This document shows, piece after piece, positions 1 through 9,595 of a DNA stretch of 64,000 nt. Positions within the stretch are counted from its first letter, which is position 1. Each line of letters opens with the position of its first letter. This DNA comes from Beroe forskalii (taxonomy: Eukaryota > Ctenophora > Nuda > Beroida > Beroidae), in the NCBI GenBank assembly GCA_011033025.1, contig WFMF01000593.1, forward strand, positions 31,271 through 95,270. The letters are read 5' to 3'. The position numbers and the translations under genes were made by a program. The notes beneath the pieces were generated by a model. It saw nothing but the letters and a program-made list of their open reading frames with translations. It did no database searches and was not told where the DNA came from.

Positions 1-1209
1 TCCACTGTTAAAACCCTCGCTAGGTCTCATATATGCGAGTGTGGTCTGGGGACATCAACACGGTTTTTACAATAACGCTACAACACTTGCAAAGACAAAG
101 ATCTGGGTGTATTCCGACACTCGGTACAGACAGTTCAGAAAACACGCGGACTTTAGACACTTACATCTCTAGGCTATACCTCAGTGGCTCATACTCGCAA
201 TTATAGTAATTCATTCCTCAACTAAATATAATTAACTTTTCCCTGCTTGGAAGATAGCGCAGACAGACACTTCCAGCTCCTTCCAGTTCTCTGGAATGCG
301 TTATATCAAAATTTTTTCTCACATTCCCCAGTTAATTGGGAGAAACCCTACACTGAATTGTGAAGTAAGTGCAGGCAAAACCCGTGGTGATTGCCTCGCG
401 GTTGTCCAATGTCAAGTTTTAAGAGTTAATAGGCAGCTCAATTTAATGACATAATTAACAATGAGCCAGGCATTGCAGATGACTTTAATAATGCAAAATT
501 CCTTGTGATTTTTGACAATGTTTTCCTCATCAAGATGTTCTTAATGAACTTGAGCCTCACATGAAAGTTATATAGGTTTTCTGCTTGGTTCATGCAGATT
601 AATTATAGCCTATAGGCTCCTGATTAAACCGTCCAAGATCTGCCAATGATTATGCATCTCATTTTCATCATCAAAGGCAATTCTCATAATTTCATGATTG
701 TCTAACAACATAGCTCAGGAATCTTTCTAAGTTACTATACCCCCATGGAAGCATGGAGTTGAGCATGGAACTCCATGAAAGCATGGAACTCCATAGAAGC
801 ATGGAGTTGAGCAGACTTATCCAACTGAAGATGATTGTTCAATAGTTGTTTAATCATGTGCATTGATAATGATTAAAAAACCTGGAAATGGAATGGAATA
901 ATTCCTGGGATGGAATAATTGGAATAATTATGTGAGAAATATGAAATTCTGTTTACACGCGAATAAACAGGATCTTACTAAACAGAGTGAAGAAGACTAT
1001 AGAATTAATAAGAAGTATAGCTGATATTTTACAAAGCTCTCAGTCGCTCACTTTACAGAATCCTAGTTTACTATAGTGTAATGCTGTGTAAATACTATAA
1101 GTCCCAGACAAAGACAAGGCAGTTGGACGTCCTCAATTCCCCATTCTAAACCCTGATAATAACGTCATACCTAGCCGCCAATCAGATGCACATAACCTTT
1201 CTAATATAC
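1..1209. other. Non-coding stretch at the left edge
   Basis: No exon with credible splice borders was found here. The only structure seen is a small cluster of inverted copies of a CATGGAGTT/AACTCCATG word at about 726-813, which could fold into a short hairpin. The minus-strand gene to the right has a donor site at 1209-1208, so further exons of it probably lie to the left, here or beyond the window edge. Confidence 0.4.
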
Positions 1210-4200
1210 CTGGTGATTGCCTTTGGAAGCTCCGACGACAGACTTATCAGGCTGCTTCTGCTGCTTTCCTCCAGACTTTTCAAGATCCTGTGGGGAAATG
1301 TAAATTAACCCAGGATAGTGAATGTAGTCGTGTGTAGTTACAGTAACTGTGGGAATTAGACATCGAATTAGACCTAATTTGTAGCTGGTTTTATGTCTGG
1401 GGTTTTTAGTTCTGATCTTGTTTGGTATTTGTTTATGGAGCTATGACAACAAAACATTAATATAACTTAATAACTGTAAAAACTAAACATCACTTCATTG
1501 ACTTGTCAATCATACAACATCCTGATGTCACGTGTCACGTGATATTATCCTAAGAATAATATTCGGCATCTTGGCATCAGGAGCTGTCAATATATCAGGT
1601 AAATCTGGTGACTTAAGCTGAAGCCTTTGAAGGGGTAAAATGTTTGTGAAACGGCATTCAGAATTGAACTCGGAATAACTTCGAATCACGAATCAGCTGT
1701 GTGAAAAGGCGGCATGCAATTTGGCATTTAGAGGACGAATTGTTGAACATGGCGATTACAATATGGTTACTGTATATTCAATATTCATCAAGGGTATTGA
1801 TTCCCCAATGAAGACACTGACAATTCATTGAGACTGCGGCTCCTATCAAGTTATTAGCAATGCCGCTATGATGCGCATATGATATCAGCTTTCAGCACAT
1901 AAACCCCACAGCACTTTACAATATCTCACATGGTGGAAGTAGAAGGTCATGTTGTGAATCTCCACACTGGTCACTGCCTCACTCCCACCCACGATTTCAT
2001 ACGATAGCTCTAACGCTTCCTCTGGACTAGCACCACTGGGCATCTCATGGCTCTTCCCCTGGTGATCCATGGGTGTGCTCATTGATAGCCAGTAACAAGC
2101 CTCATCAGGTCTCTTGTGACATATCAAACGACTGGTTTACTAAGTAATTATAGGGTTGCAAGCGATAAATCATAGAAAATAAAAGATCGTTTTGCCCCTC
2201 AAATCAAAATTATTTAATTTTAGAAAGGGAAGGGTCAGCGGCCCACATGATAAAATGTACCTACAAATGAAATAGGATACCTTGCAGTAGTTTTGCTGTG
2301 GCATATGTGCTACTGCTATAGCCTAATATATAAGTGCTTACAGCTCCATATTTGTATAAAATGAAATTTTCATTCGTTCATCGTTGTTTGATTTATGATA
2401 ATACTTCAATAATGGAGCTTATTTGCCTCACAATAGTCAATACCTGCCCAAATGGGCTTTTTACAGTTAACAGGACCAGATGATTTGAGAGGTAGTTAGC
2501 CTTTGTAATGACCAAATTTGTAATTCTGGAGGTATTCTGAGATATTCATATTGTTAATATCATCCTATTCTAGTGTATATGTGAAGATGTGACTATTTGA
2601 GACTTACAGAGTGTGCCAATGTGCCAGTGTACAATGTGGTGTATGTATGAGAGGCAAGTCCCCACAATAGCAGCTATTACTGAGGGTCTGGTGGACAAAG
2701 TCATTTCAAGAACAATAAGTGTGCTTAATAAATTCCTAAATCAACCAATAATTGCCAATAATTGCCAAAATTATGGAGGCAATTTTTAAAAGAATTAAAC
2801 GAAATAGATCAACCTATGACTTAGACAGGCATTTTATAGCATTGCCGAAGCTTTTATAAGAATATAGAAATTAATGCACATGTCTGCTGTGCACATTTGT
2901 TTGACCTCAATAAGTAATAAGGGAAAAAGGATGCCAAAATTAAGAATGCAGTGAAAAATAACCCAAAAAAGTAAGCTGAAATAATCAGCTATTTCACAAC
3001 TTCTGTCACGAAATTTTTTAAATCTCAGCATAATTCTGGTAACCACTGGAAGTGTTTTGGTCTAAACTCTAAAGGGCCGGTTAAATAACCCAAAAAATAA
3101 GCTAAAATAATCAGCTATTTCACAACTTCTGTCACGAAATTTTTTAAATCTCAGCATAATTCTGGTAACCACTGGAAGTGTTTTGGTCTAAAGGGCCGGT
3201 TAAATAACCCAAAAAAGTAAGCTAAAATAATCAGCTATTTCACAACTTCTGTCACGAAATTTTTTAAATCTCAGCATAATTCTGGTAACCACTGGAAATG
3301 TTTTGATCTAAAGGGCCGGTTAAATGGTTTAGAAATAATGCGAATTTGGCCTCAGGGCTGGTTAGAAAAGCCGGTTAGATGAGGGCCAATAAGGTAGTTA
3401 TGGAGCACAGCGAAGAAAGGTAAATCTGAAAGAGTGAAAAGGCTCCAAGAGGTTCGCAATTCAAGTGTATTGAAGTCTTACTGTTATAGGAGGGTGGAAT
3501 TCTTCTGATGGGTATGACTGATTTCTTTGCATGCATCTTTACATAGATTATGATAATTTATGAGCACCATACTACTTGTCATTCACCTTAAATATGTCGA
3601 ACTTGTTACTGAATTAAAGTAAATTGTTGACAATATATCACTTTTAGAGAGGTGATAAGAGTACGTGCGGCTGACGGAATAATCAGGAATACAGTAATTC
3701 CACCTTTATCGAATTCCTGTCATCGATACACTTCCTTTCTACTTGCCACTAAATTAATTTTAGAGCATACTGGTGGCTCTTGCATTTTCAGACTGGATCT
3801 AATTCACTTTTGATTCATGACTCGTGTCTTATTCGCATATTCTGACAGTTAGAGTTACTCACGCAACAGTACATAACTCAAACTGTTGGTTGAGTAATTT
3901 CGACTGTCAAATACGGTTCAAGTTTTCTGAAACATCTTTGTGAGATGTATGATGATGTCAATACATTCAGCAAATTAAAATGTATCAGCTACTCACGGTA
4001 GGTAGCAGTTGATCAGGTATTCCGTGTTGGTCCTTTTCCTCCTCGTGATCAAGCCCCACTTCCACTGTATACCTCCTTCCTTCCTCCTCTCCTCCCTCGT
4101 CTTTTCCGTTCACTCCCTGGTCTTTTCCGTCCACTTCCTCCTCTTCGCTTCTCTTTAAGCTTATTGAAGGTATAACTAGGTGTGCAGGTTGATCTGAATC

Positions 4201-4699
4201 TGAATACTTCTCCTTATCTTCCGAGTCATGTTCAGGAGTGGACTGCAGGTTCAGTCTAGGGGAACTGTTTTCTTCCTCTGTCTGCTTCATGACAGCGGTC
4301 ACAACACTTTCTAGCTTAGGACGCTGCTTTTCCTGGCCCTAGAGAGATTAAGATTATAGATATGAAGTTTGGCATGGGTATATTTCAACAACAGTTATCT
4401 AAGGTCCTAAATTCGTGTGTTGTGTATAATGTATATGTATCACATCATTTTGTTATCATATTTGAAATTAAAGAAAACAATCCTAAAACCTTAGTTGGTG
4501 CAGAATCTTTGGAGTGATTCTTGTCCTTATCTTTCATTACATCCTTGACCTTCTTGCGGAAAGAAAACCTCTTTTTATCCAACCTTTCAGTTGAGGTTTT
4601 AGTCTGACCTGCTTTGGCTTTCTCGCTTCCCTCATTTGTGCTTTTATCTTTCAGATCCTCTTCAGGGGGCTTGGCTTTCTTCTTCTTGCTCAGGGGCAT
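1210..4699 (-). CDS. Multi-exon gene of unknown function, charged N-terminus (partial)
   Basis: Exons are read from canonical borders on the minus strand. Exon 1 is 4699-4490 (ATG, 70 codons, starting MPLSKKKKAK, rich in Lys and Glu). Exon 2 is 4338-3997 (114 codons, very acidic, with EEEEVDGKD and GGEEEGRR stretches, ending at CTACC|GTGAGT). A later exon is 1287-1210 (26 codons, starting DLEKSGGKQQ, between ..CCACAG and |GTATAT). Exons 1, 2 and the 1287 exon begin and end in phase 0 with no stops. An AG directly upstream of the ATG (CACTTGCAG) suggests a 5' UTR intron. The exon 1 donor (AAG|GTTTTA) is weak. Both N-terminal exons look disordered, and I recognise no domain. The exon at 2131-1930 may also belong, but joining it to exon 2 needs an unseen exon. 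The gene probably runs off the left edge. Confidence 0.5.
1930..2131 (-). CDS. Candidate internal exon of the minus-strand gene
   Basis: This is an open stretch of 67 codons between a possible acceptor (AACCAG|T) and a donor (CACCAT|GTGAGA). The encoded segment includes RPDEACYWLSMS and EALELSYEIVGGSEAV and looks folded rather than disordered. It enters in phase 2 and leaves in phase 0. It therefore joins cleanly to the next exon downstream (1287-1210), but not directly to exon 2 (which ends in phase 0 at 3997), so an exon between would be missing. I do not recognise the domain. Confidence 0.3.
2132..2953. other. Intron or intergenic sequence, nothing seen
   Basis: AT-rich sequence with no supported exon or repeat. 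If the minus-strand gene model is right, the missing exon should lie between here and 3996. Confidence 0.35.
2954..3323. repeat. Three tandem copies of a ~120-bp unit
   Basis: The unit starts near 2954, 3083 and 3202. Each copy carries GTAACCACTGGAA followed by GGGCCGGTTAAAT. Copies differ by a few substitutions and small indels. The flanking sequence at 3300-3400 (AGGGCCGGTTAAAT, then GAGGGCCAATAAGGTA) resembles, in either orientation, sequence at 47101-47460, so the unit belongs to a dispersed family. Confidence 0.8.
3324..3990. other. Intron or intergenic sequence, nothing seen beyond repeat edge
   Basis: The first ~80 bases are the ragged edge of the 120-bp repeat family. The rest shows no supported feature. 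The exon 2 donor of the minus-strand gene closes the stretch at 3996-3991. Confidence 0.35.
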
Positions 4700-4739
4700 T
4701 TTCCTGCAAGTGCATATATCGATCAAAGAGTAATACATC

Positions 4740-5351
4740 GATCATCTGATCTTAATGAACAGACAATTCGTAGTCCATAATAAAAAGTCAAAAGAATTTT
4801 TGTGGTCGAATTTTGGCAATTGACTTAATTTTACTTTTATCTTCGACAGCCAGTGCCATCATAGTCATATTGAGAATTACCTAGCAGGACCAGAACAAAT
4901 ATCTATAAAAGTGCAAAGAAATGTGCATTTTGGACCACGCCTTAACGAATGTCTTTGCAATCAATGTAGGCGGTTGACATGACAAAACAAGTCGGCATGT
5001 GGGAACGAGCCTCTATATGAAATGTGCATGTCAACCCCATTGATTACCAATACCATATGACACCAGCGGCAGAAATTATTAGAAAACTTATAAAGCTGGA
5101 ATCAATTCAATAGTCAGCCGCGACAATTTCGAATATTTGATATTAGATGTGGTCTTTCTGACGCATTTTCAGCAATCCATAGCACTTCTCCTTATTGAAT
5201 ATCACTTTAATTCAACTAACAGTAAATGTAATGATCGGTTTCATTTTTCAAATCCAGGAACCGAGGTGGCGGGTAGGTGCTGCCCTGATTAATTTAAATT
5301 GTTGACCACTGCTTCATTGGAAAATGCATGTTGATGTATCTTTGGCAAATG
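4740..5351. other. Upstream region of the minus-strand gene, no clear promoter
   Basis: This should hold the 5' UTR, a possible UTR intron and the promoter of the minus-strand gene. No convincing TATA or initiator element was seen, and no ORF of note. Confidence 0.3.
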
Positions 5352-5529
5352 AGCACTTTGTGAAATCGCCGACTCGGCGCTGATCAGTGCCGATATACCA
5401 CCGATAAGGGCAAATCGGTGCTGATCGGCGCCGATTAGCACTGATCGGTGGTATATGATACTATGATACCACCGATATACCAATATATAGGCGCTGATCA
5501 GCGCCGAGTAAGCGATTTGACAAAGTCTT
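5352..5529. repeat. Foldback hairpin element with GGCGC-rich arms
   Basis: The left arm (from 5352: CTTTGTGAAATCGCC, then CTCGGCGCTGATCAG) is the imperfect reverse complement of the right arm ending at about 5529 (CTGATCAGCGCCGAG, then AAGCGATTTGACAAAG). The interior holds further inverted copies of CCGATATACCACCGAT and ATCGGTGGTATA. The whole block can fold into one long stem, as expected of a miniature foldback transposon. Confidence 0.7.
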
Positions 5530-6215
5530 CATTTGTGGTATCTTCTCTTTCACGCATTTCATTTCAAGATCATATCTTGGCAAGATTTCATTTTTATCAT
5601 TTGATTTTGAATTATCCTGTTCAACTTCAAATTTCAAATTCAGAAATTCAAAAAGCTTAGAATAGGGAAATAATATGTAAATTACAACATTCAAGCGATT
5701 TCGTTACCGGCAGGCGGCAACACAATAAGCAGCATAACCAACCGAATTTGAACACTGAAACGCGTTTACACACGTTTCAAAGAGTAGGAGGGATTGTATG
5801 TAAATGTACGACAACTATAGTCAACTCAAGTATAACTATACAAGAAACTGTTTATTATCTTAACGACATCACTGCGATAGGCACCTACACACTGGGTTTA
5901 TAGGTAGTTATTGTAGTGTTGTGTATAGAGGGTATAACATTAACAATATATTACTTCAATTACAAAATGTAATCACATCGTCTCTTCATAATCATTTTAC
6001 TGTGTCCGGATGTTCACCAGAAACGCATGTTATTGACTTGAATATACAATAGTTAGTTATTGCTTTATTGTGGTACGTGTATTGTGTAAACTTAACAATT
6101 AAGTTCTGTGCTCGGCGTCTCTATGCGATGTGCCGCCCTCCCTCCCTTTTACATCATTGAGCTCAGATAATGGTCAAACAAAACACATCATCTCCAGTTT
6201 AGGACTATTTTAATT
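5530..6215. other. Non-coding spacer
   Basis: AT-rich spacer between two blocks of the same GGCGCC-rich repeat family. No ORF, RNA gene or splice-consistent exon was recognised. Confidence 0.4.
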
Positions 6216-6735
6216 TATCGGCGCCTATAGGCACCGAAAGAAGGAGGAAGAACAGACAAAATCCAACTGATGCAAACCGAAGATTTAATTCGGCGCCAAA
6301 AAACGCCGATTCGGCGCCGACAAGCGGTCGAAAAGCACCGATAAGCGGTGCAGGGCGCTTATCAGCGCCGATGATCGCCGATAAATTGAAAGATGTTAAT
6401 TTTGGCGCCTATAAGCGGTGACTACAATAGGCGCCTAAAACCTATAAACGCCGATTCGGCGCTTATCGGTGCCGAATTGGCGATTTTCATAAATGGGATT
6501 TCGCCGAAGAACGCAGATTGCAAGAAATCAATATCGGCGGTGATAAGCGGTGTATAGGCGCTTATCCGTATCGGCGCCGATAAACGCAATTAATTGAAAG
6601 ATATATTTTAGGCGCCTATGGTATAAGCGGTGGCGAAAATCGGCGCCGTATTTGCGCCTTTTATTAGTGAAAAGAAATTGTAGGATTAGGCGCCCAATCG
6701 GCGGTTTTGGGTTTGCATAAATGGGATTTTGCCGA
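6216..6735. repeat. GGCGCC / CGATAAGCGGTG-rich repeat block
   Basis: About 500 bases are dominated by short words such as GGCGCCTATA, CGCCGATTCGGCGC and GATAAGCGGTG in both orientations. Many are self-complementary, so numerous alternative stems are possible. A CATAAATGGGATTT.GCCGA phrase occurs twice (near 6490 and 6717), pointing to a local duplication. The words match those of the 5352-5529 hairpin, so the two blocks belong to one family. Confidence 0.7.
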
Positions 6736-6953
6736 TAATTATCTAAAGTTTAAGGTACTATTGTACTATGCTATGCCCATATTCATAATTATTACGGGGA
6801 TGTTAATAAAAATGATGAGGAGTTCCATTTTAATCATTAACATTAATGTCAAGTACAATTACAAAATTACAAAATATGAGTTTTATAATTTTATAATGAA
6901 AATGGTTGTTTCAATGCCTTTTATGAATTGAATAGCGTTTCAAATAATTGTTG

Positions 6954-7134
6954 GTGTAAAATGTTTTGAGCACCTTGGATCCAATAAACCCGTCCAACTC
7001 CAATGCTTGGATCTAGGTGAAGGTCCCGTGGACACATTGGTCCAATGTGTCCACGGGACCTAATTAGATCGAATTCCAGACAATCAGACATTGGAGGGGT
7101 TTATTGGATCCAAGGTGCTCACAACATTTTACAA
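6954..7134. mobile_element. Inverted-repeat miniature element with a perfect central palindrome
   Basis: The left terminus (6954-6991, containing GAGCACCTTGGATCCAATAA) is repeated inverted at 7096-7134. In the centre, 7022-7060 is a perfect 39-bp palindrome with 19-base arms (GGTCCCGTGGACACATTGG) around one T. No ORF and no clear target duplication were seen. It looks like a non-autonomous DNA transposon of unassigned superfamily. Confidence 0.65.
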
Positions 7135-7345
7135 CGTCCGTCGAGCAACAATGTAGCCGAAGTTTCCATTGAATCGAATTTAAGATTCGACGAGTCCACT
7201 GAATAAGAATTGTGAATCCACCATCCAATTTGACAGTACATTGGATGGTGGATTCAGTGGACTCGTCGAATCTTAAATTCGATTCAATGGAAACATCGGC
7301 TATGGGCTACATTTGCTCGACGCTCGTTGACCGTCTATTTCTTCT
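7135..7345. mobile_element. Large near-perfect palindrome
   Basis: The left arm 7135-7204 and right arm 7250-7345 are reverse complements over about 70 bases (for example ATCGAATTTAAGATTCGACG against CGTCGAATCTTAAATTCGAT), with one small insertion in the right arm. The block abuts the preceding inverted-repeat element. A hairpin of this size suggests a foldback element or an inverted duplication. Confidence 0.7.
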
Positions 7346-7491
7346 GACGGGCGAAAGCGCAAATGTGACCCGACCGTTGTCAGACAATGTCTGACCCGCA
7401 GACGCAAGCCGTGCAGCGGCTTGCGTCAGCTCGGAAGGGTCTATCAACGATAGGGCCCGACCGTCGCGCGTCCAAATGTAAACATTCCTAC

Positions 7492-7944
7492 TTGCTAAAC
7501 GATGAACACGTATATCCCTGTTTAGTGTTTGCGTTGCGCGGCGCGTACACAGTACACACACCTATGCGGGCTTAGGAAAAATTTGGCAGACGTTGCATGG
7601 GCGCCTGGCCCTCGTTCCTAAGTTCCTAAGCCCGCAATCCCGCATAGGTGTGTGTACGCGCCGCGCGAGCCACACAGGGATATACGTGTTTAGCAAGTTC
7701 CTAAGCCCATGCCCGCATAGGTGTGGCGTGTGTGTGTACGCGACGATTGATGGATTTCTCCCATCTGCATCCCTAGCGCGCAACACTCGGAAGTCTGGAG
7801 GGTCGTGTTATGCTCCCCGCGCGCGGAACACGACCCCCTAGACTTCCGAGTGTTCCTAAGCCCGCATAGGTGTGTGTACGCGCCGCGCGCTTCCCTACGG
7901 GAAGCGCGCCGCGCGAGCCACACAGGGATATACGTGTTTAGCAA
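7492..7944. mobile_element. Cluster of CpG-rich CCTAAGCCCGCATAGG modules
   Basis: A module of about 75-105 bp opens with TTCCTAAGCCCGCATAGG, passes through GTGTGTACGCG and a CGCG-rich centre, and closes with GGATATACGTGTTTAGCAA. It is present inverted at 7492-7577 and forward at 7623-7696 and 7853-7944; a truncated copy starts at 7698. The ends (TTTCCTAAGC and TTTGCTAAAC, reading inward) are imperfect inverted repeats. The same module recurs at 13113, 20234 and 20719. It is a non-autonomous element, superfamily unknown. Confidence 0.65.
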
Positions 7945-8190
7945 TTCCGAGTGTTGCGCGCTAGGGATGGGAGAAATCCATCAATCGTCGCGCGCACACA
8001 GTAAGTTTTCGAAAACACTGCATGCGCGCGACGATTGATGGATTTCTCCCAATTCTCCCATCATCCCTAGCGCGCAACACTCGGAAGTCTGGAGGGTCGT
8101 GTTCATGTTACCCGCGGGGAACACGACCTTCCAGACTTCCGAGTGTTGCGCGCTAGGGATTGGAGAAATCCATCAATCGTCGCGCGGCGC
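7738..8190. repeat. Tandem array of long hairpins
   Basis: Sequence around CGACGATTGATGGATTTCTC and CACTCGGAAGTCTGGAGG alternates with its reverse complement. The clearest unit, 8025-8190, is a near-perfect palindrome of about 165 bp centred on ACCCGCGGGGAA. One transposon-like hairpin module (7853-7944) is embedded in the array. The block ends inside the reading frame that continues into LINE ORF1. Confidence 0.7.
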
Positions 8191-8194
8191 AAGG

Positions 8195-8370
8195 AAAACG
8201 TTGTGTGCGCGGCGGAGAAAAACGTGTTGTGTGCGGAGGAAACGTTCGCGTTGTGCACGGAGGAAACGTTGTGTGCGGAGGAAACGTTGTGTGCGCGGCG
8301 GAGGAAAACGTTATGTGCGGAGGAAAACGTTGCGCGCGGAGGAAAAGGTTATGCGGGCTTAGGAATCAAA
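8195..8370. repeat. Short minisatellite (GGAGGAAACGTTGTGTGC)n
   Basis: Around eight degenerate copies of an 18-21-bp unit lie between the hairpin array and the LINE. The block ends with TATGCGGGCTTAGGAA, the reverse complement of the start of the CCTAAGCCCGCATA module. The array is open in one frame, so a reading frame runs through it into LINE ORF1, but this is probably fortuitous. Confidence 0.65.
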
Positions 8371-8495
8371 TGAAAAACGCACACAATTGCTCGCACTTGC
8401 TGTTTTGCGCGGACATCATTGTATTGTGCGCGTTTGAATATTTGATCAGTCCATTTGAGAAGGGAGTTTGCATTTCGTTGTGTATCATTGCTGGT

Positions 8496-9566
8496 ATGCT
8501 TTCTAGTCTTCCCACAACAGCTGTGGAAGAGAATGGTGAGACTACTCATGAAGAAATTTCTGGTACTGATCATGCATTTTCTGACACTTCTCATGGATTG
8601 AGCTCACAGCAAAAATCAGACTTGAAACGGAAATTCAAGAAGTCTTTTAGTAGAAGGTCTTCGTGTTCTAGATCACCAAGTGCCAAGAAGATTGCAAAAG
8701 ACAAATGTCCTTGCCTGAAGGTTGTTGACGAGAGCTGTTTCATATCATGTGTTGCTTGTGAGCAGACCTTCCACACTGATTGTGTGGGTCTTGCTGGTAT
8801 AAGGCAAAACAGTGTTGATAATCTCTTGTCATGGAAATGCCACTCTTGTTTCAAACCTAGTTTTGAATATAGTCTGGTCAAATCTGCTGAAGTTGATTTT
8901 AGATCCATTGTTCAGGAAGAAGTTGAATTTGCATGCTCAACAATTGTCAAGGATTTGGTGGTCAATGCCACTCATGAGGCAGTAAGTAAGGCTACAAAGG
9001 GTCTTGTGGAAGAGGTCTCGAAGAAGACTAATGCATCTGTAAAGACATTTGCTGAGGTGACTATGGGCAAATCAAAAGAACAGCAGCAACAGATGATCCA
9101 AGATGTTAAGGAAGCTACTGCATCAACAGTGGTTATAGAGGAGGTATGCAGGAAGATAGACAGTGACCAGGCTCAGAGGGAGCAAAGAAAACGTAATGTT
9201 ATAATAAATAAGGTCCCTGAATCAAGAGGTACAGGCAAAGAAAGACAGGATGATGATGTTAAGTTTTTGTGTGAGAATTTAGGCATGAATAGCAAAGAAA
9301 TCAAAACATGCTATAGAGTTGGACAATCCAGAAAAAATGCTGAGGGAATCATCATGCCTAGACCATTGGTGGTTGTTATGAAAGATGAAGAAACAGCACA
9401 GTACTGGCATGAATATGGAAGAGGATACCATGTCAGAGGAACTGATTTCTGGGTTAATCAAGACTTGTGCAGAGCAGATAGGCATACCAATTTTTTAGTC
9501 CGAATGGAACGGAGGAAACGTTTGAAGGCAGCCTCAGCTTCACCAATGCCACAAAATCAAAATTAA
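8496..9566 (+). CDS. LINE ORF1: PHD-like zinc finger plus RNA-binding-type domain
   Basis: From the ATG at 8496 the product is 356 residues. Cys71, Cys73, Cys81, Cys85, Cys88, His93, Cys96, Cys115 and Cys118 form a PHD-like Cys/His pattern (SCVACEQTFHTDC, then WKCHSC). A helical middle region follows. A C-terminal module (RKRNVIINKVPES, LCENLGM, YRVGQS, RPLVVVMKDEE) resembles the RRM-like part of ORF1 proteins that bind element RNA. ORF1 products normally coat the transcript and help target-primed reverse transcription. The frame stays open upstream to 8160, but that extension lies in hairpin and minisatellite sequence, so I prefer 8496. ORF2 follows 29 bp after the stop. Confidence 0.8.
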   Translation: MLSSLPTTAVEENGETTHEEISGTDHAFSDTSHGLSSQQKSDLKRKFKKSFSRRSSCSRSPSAKKIAKDKCPCLKVVDESCFISCVACEQTFHTDCVGLAGIRQNSVDNLLSWKCHSCFKPSFEYSLVKSAEVDFRSIVQEEVEFACSTIVKDLVVNATHEAVSKATKGLVEEVSKKTNASVKTFAEVTMGKSKEQQQQMIQDVKEATASTVVIEEVCRKIDSDQAQREQRKRNVIINKVPESRGTGKERQDDDVKFLCENLGMNSKEIKTCYRVGQSRKNAEGIIMPRPLVVVMKDEETAQYWHEYGRGYHVRGTDFWVNQDLCRADRHTNFLVRMERRKRLKAASASPMPQNQN

Positions 9567-9595
9567 CATCAAGCACTTCAAAATTGAATAAGAAG

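Noticed and set aside
7212-8373. Overlapping short frames on both strands in the hairpin cluster
   Set aside because: They mirror each other because the DNA is palindromic; residues are those of CGCG-rich repeats and carry no domain.
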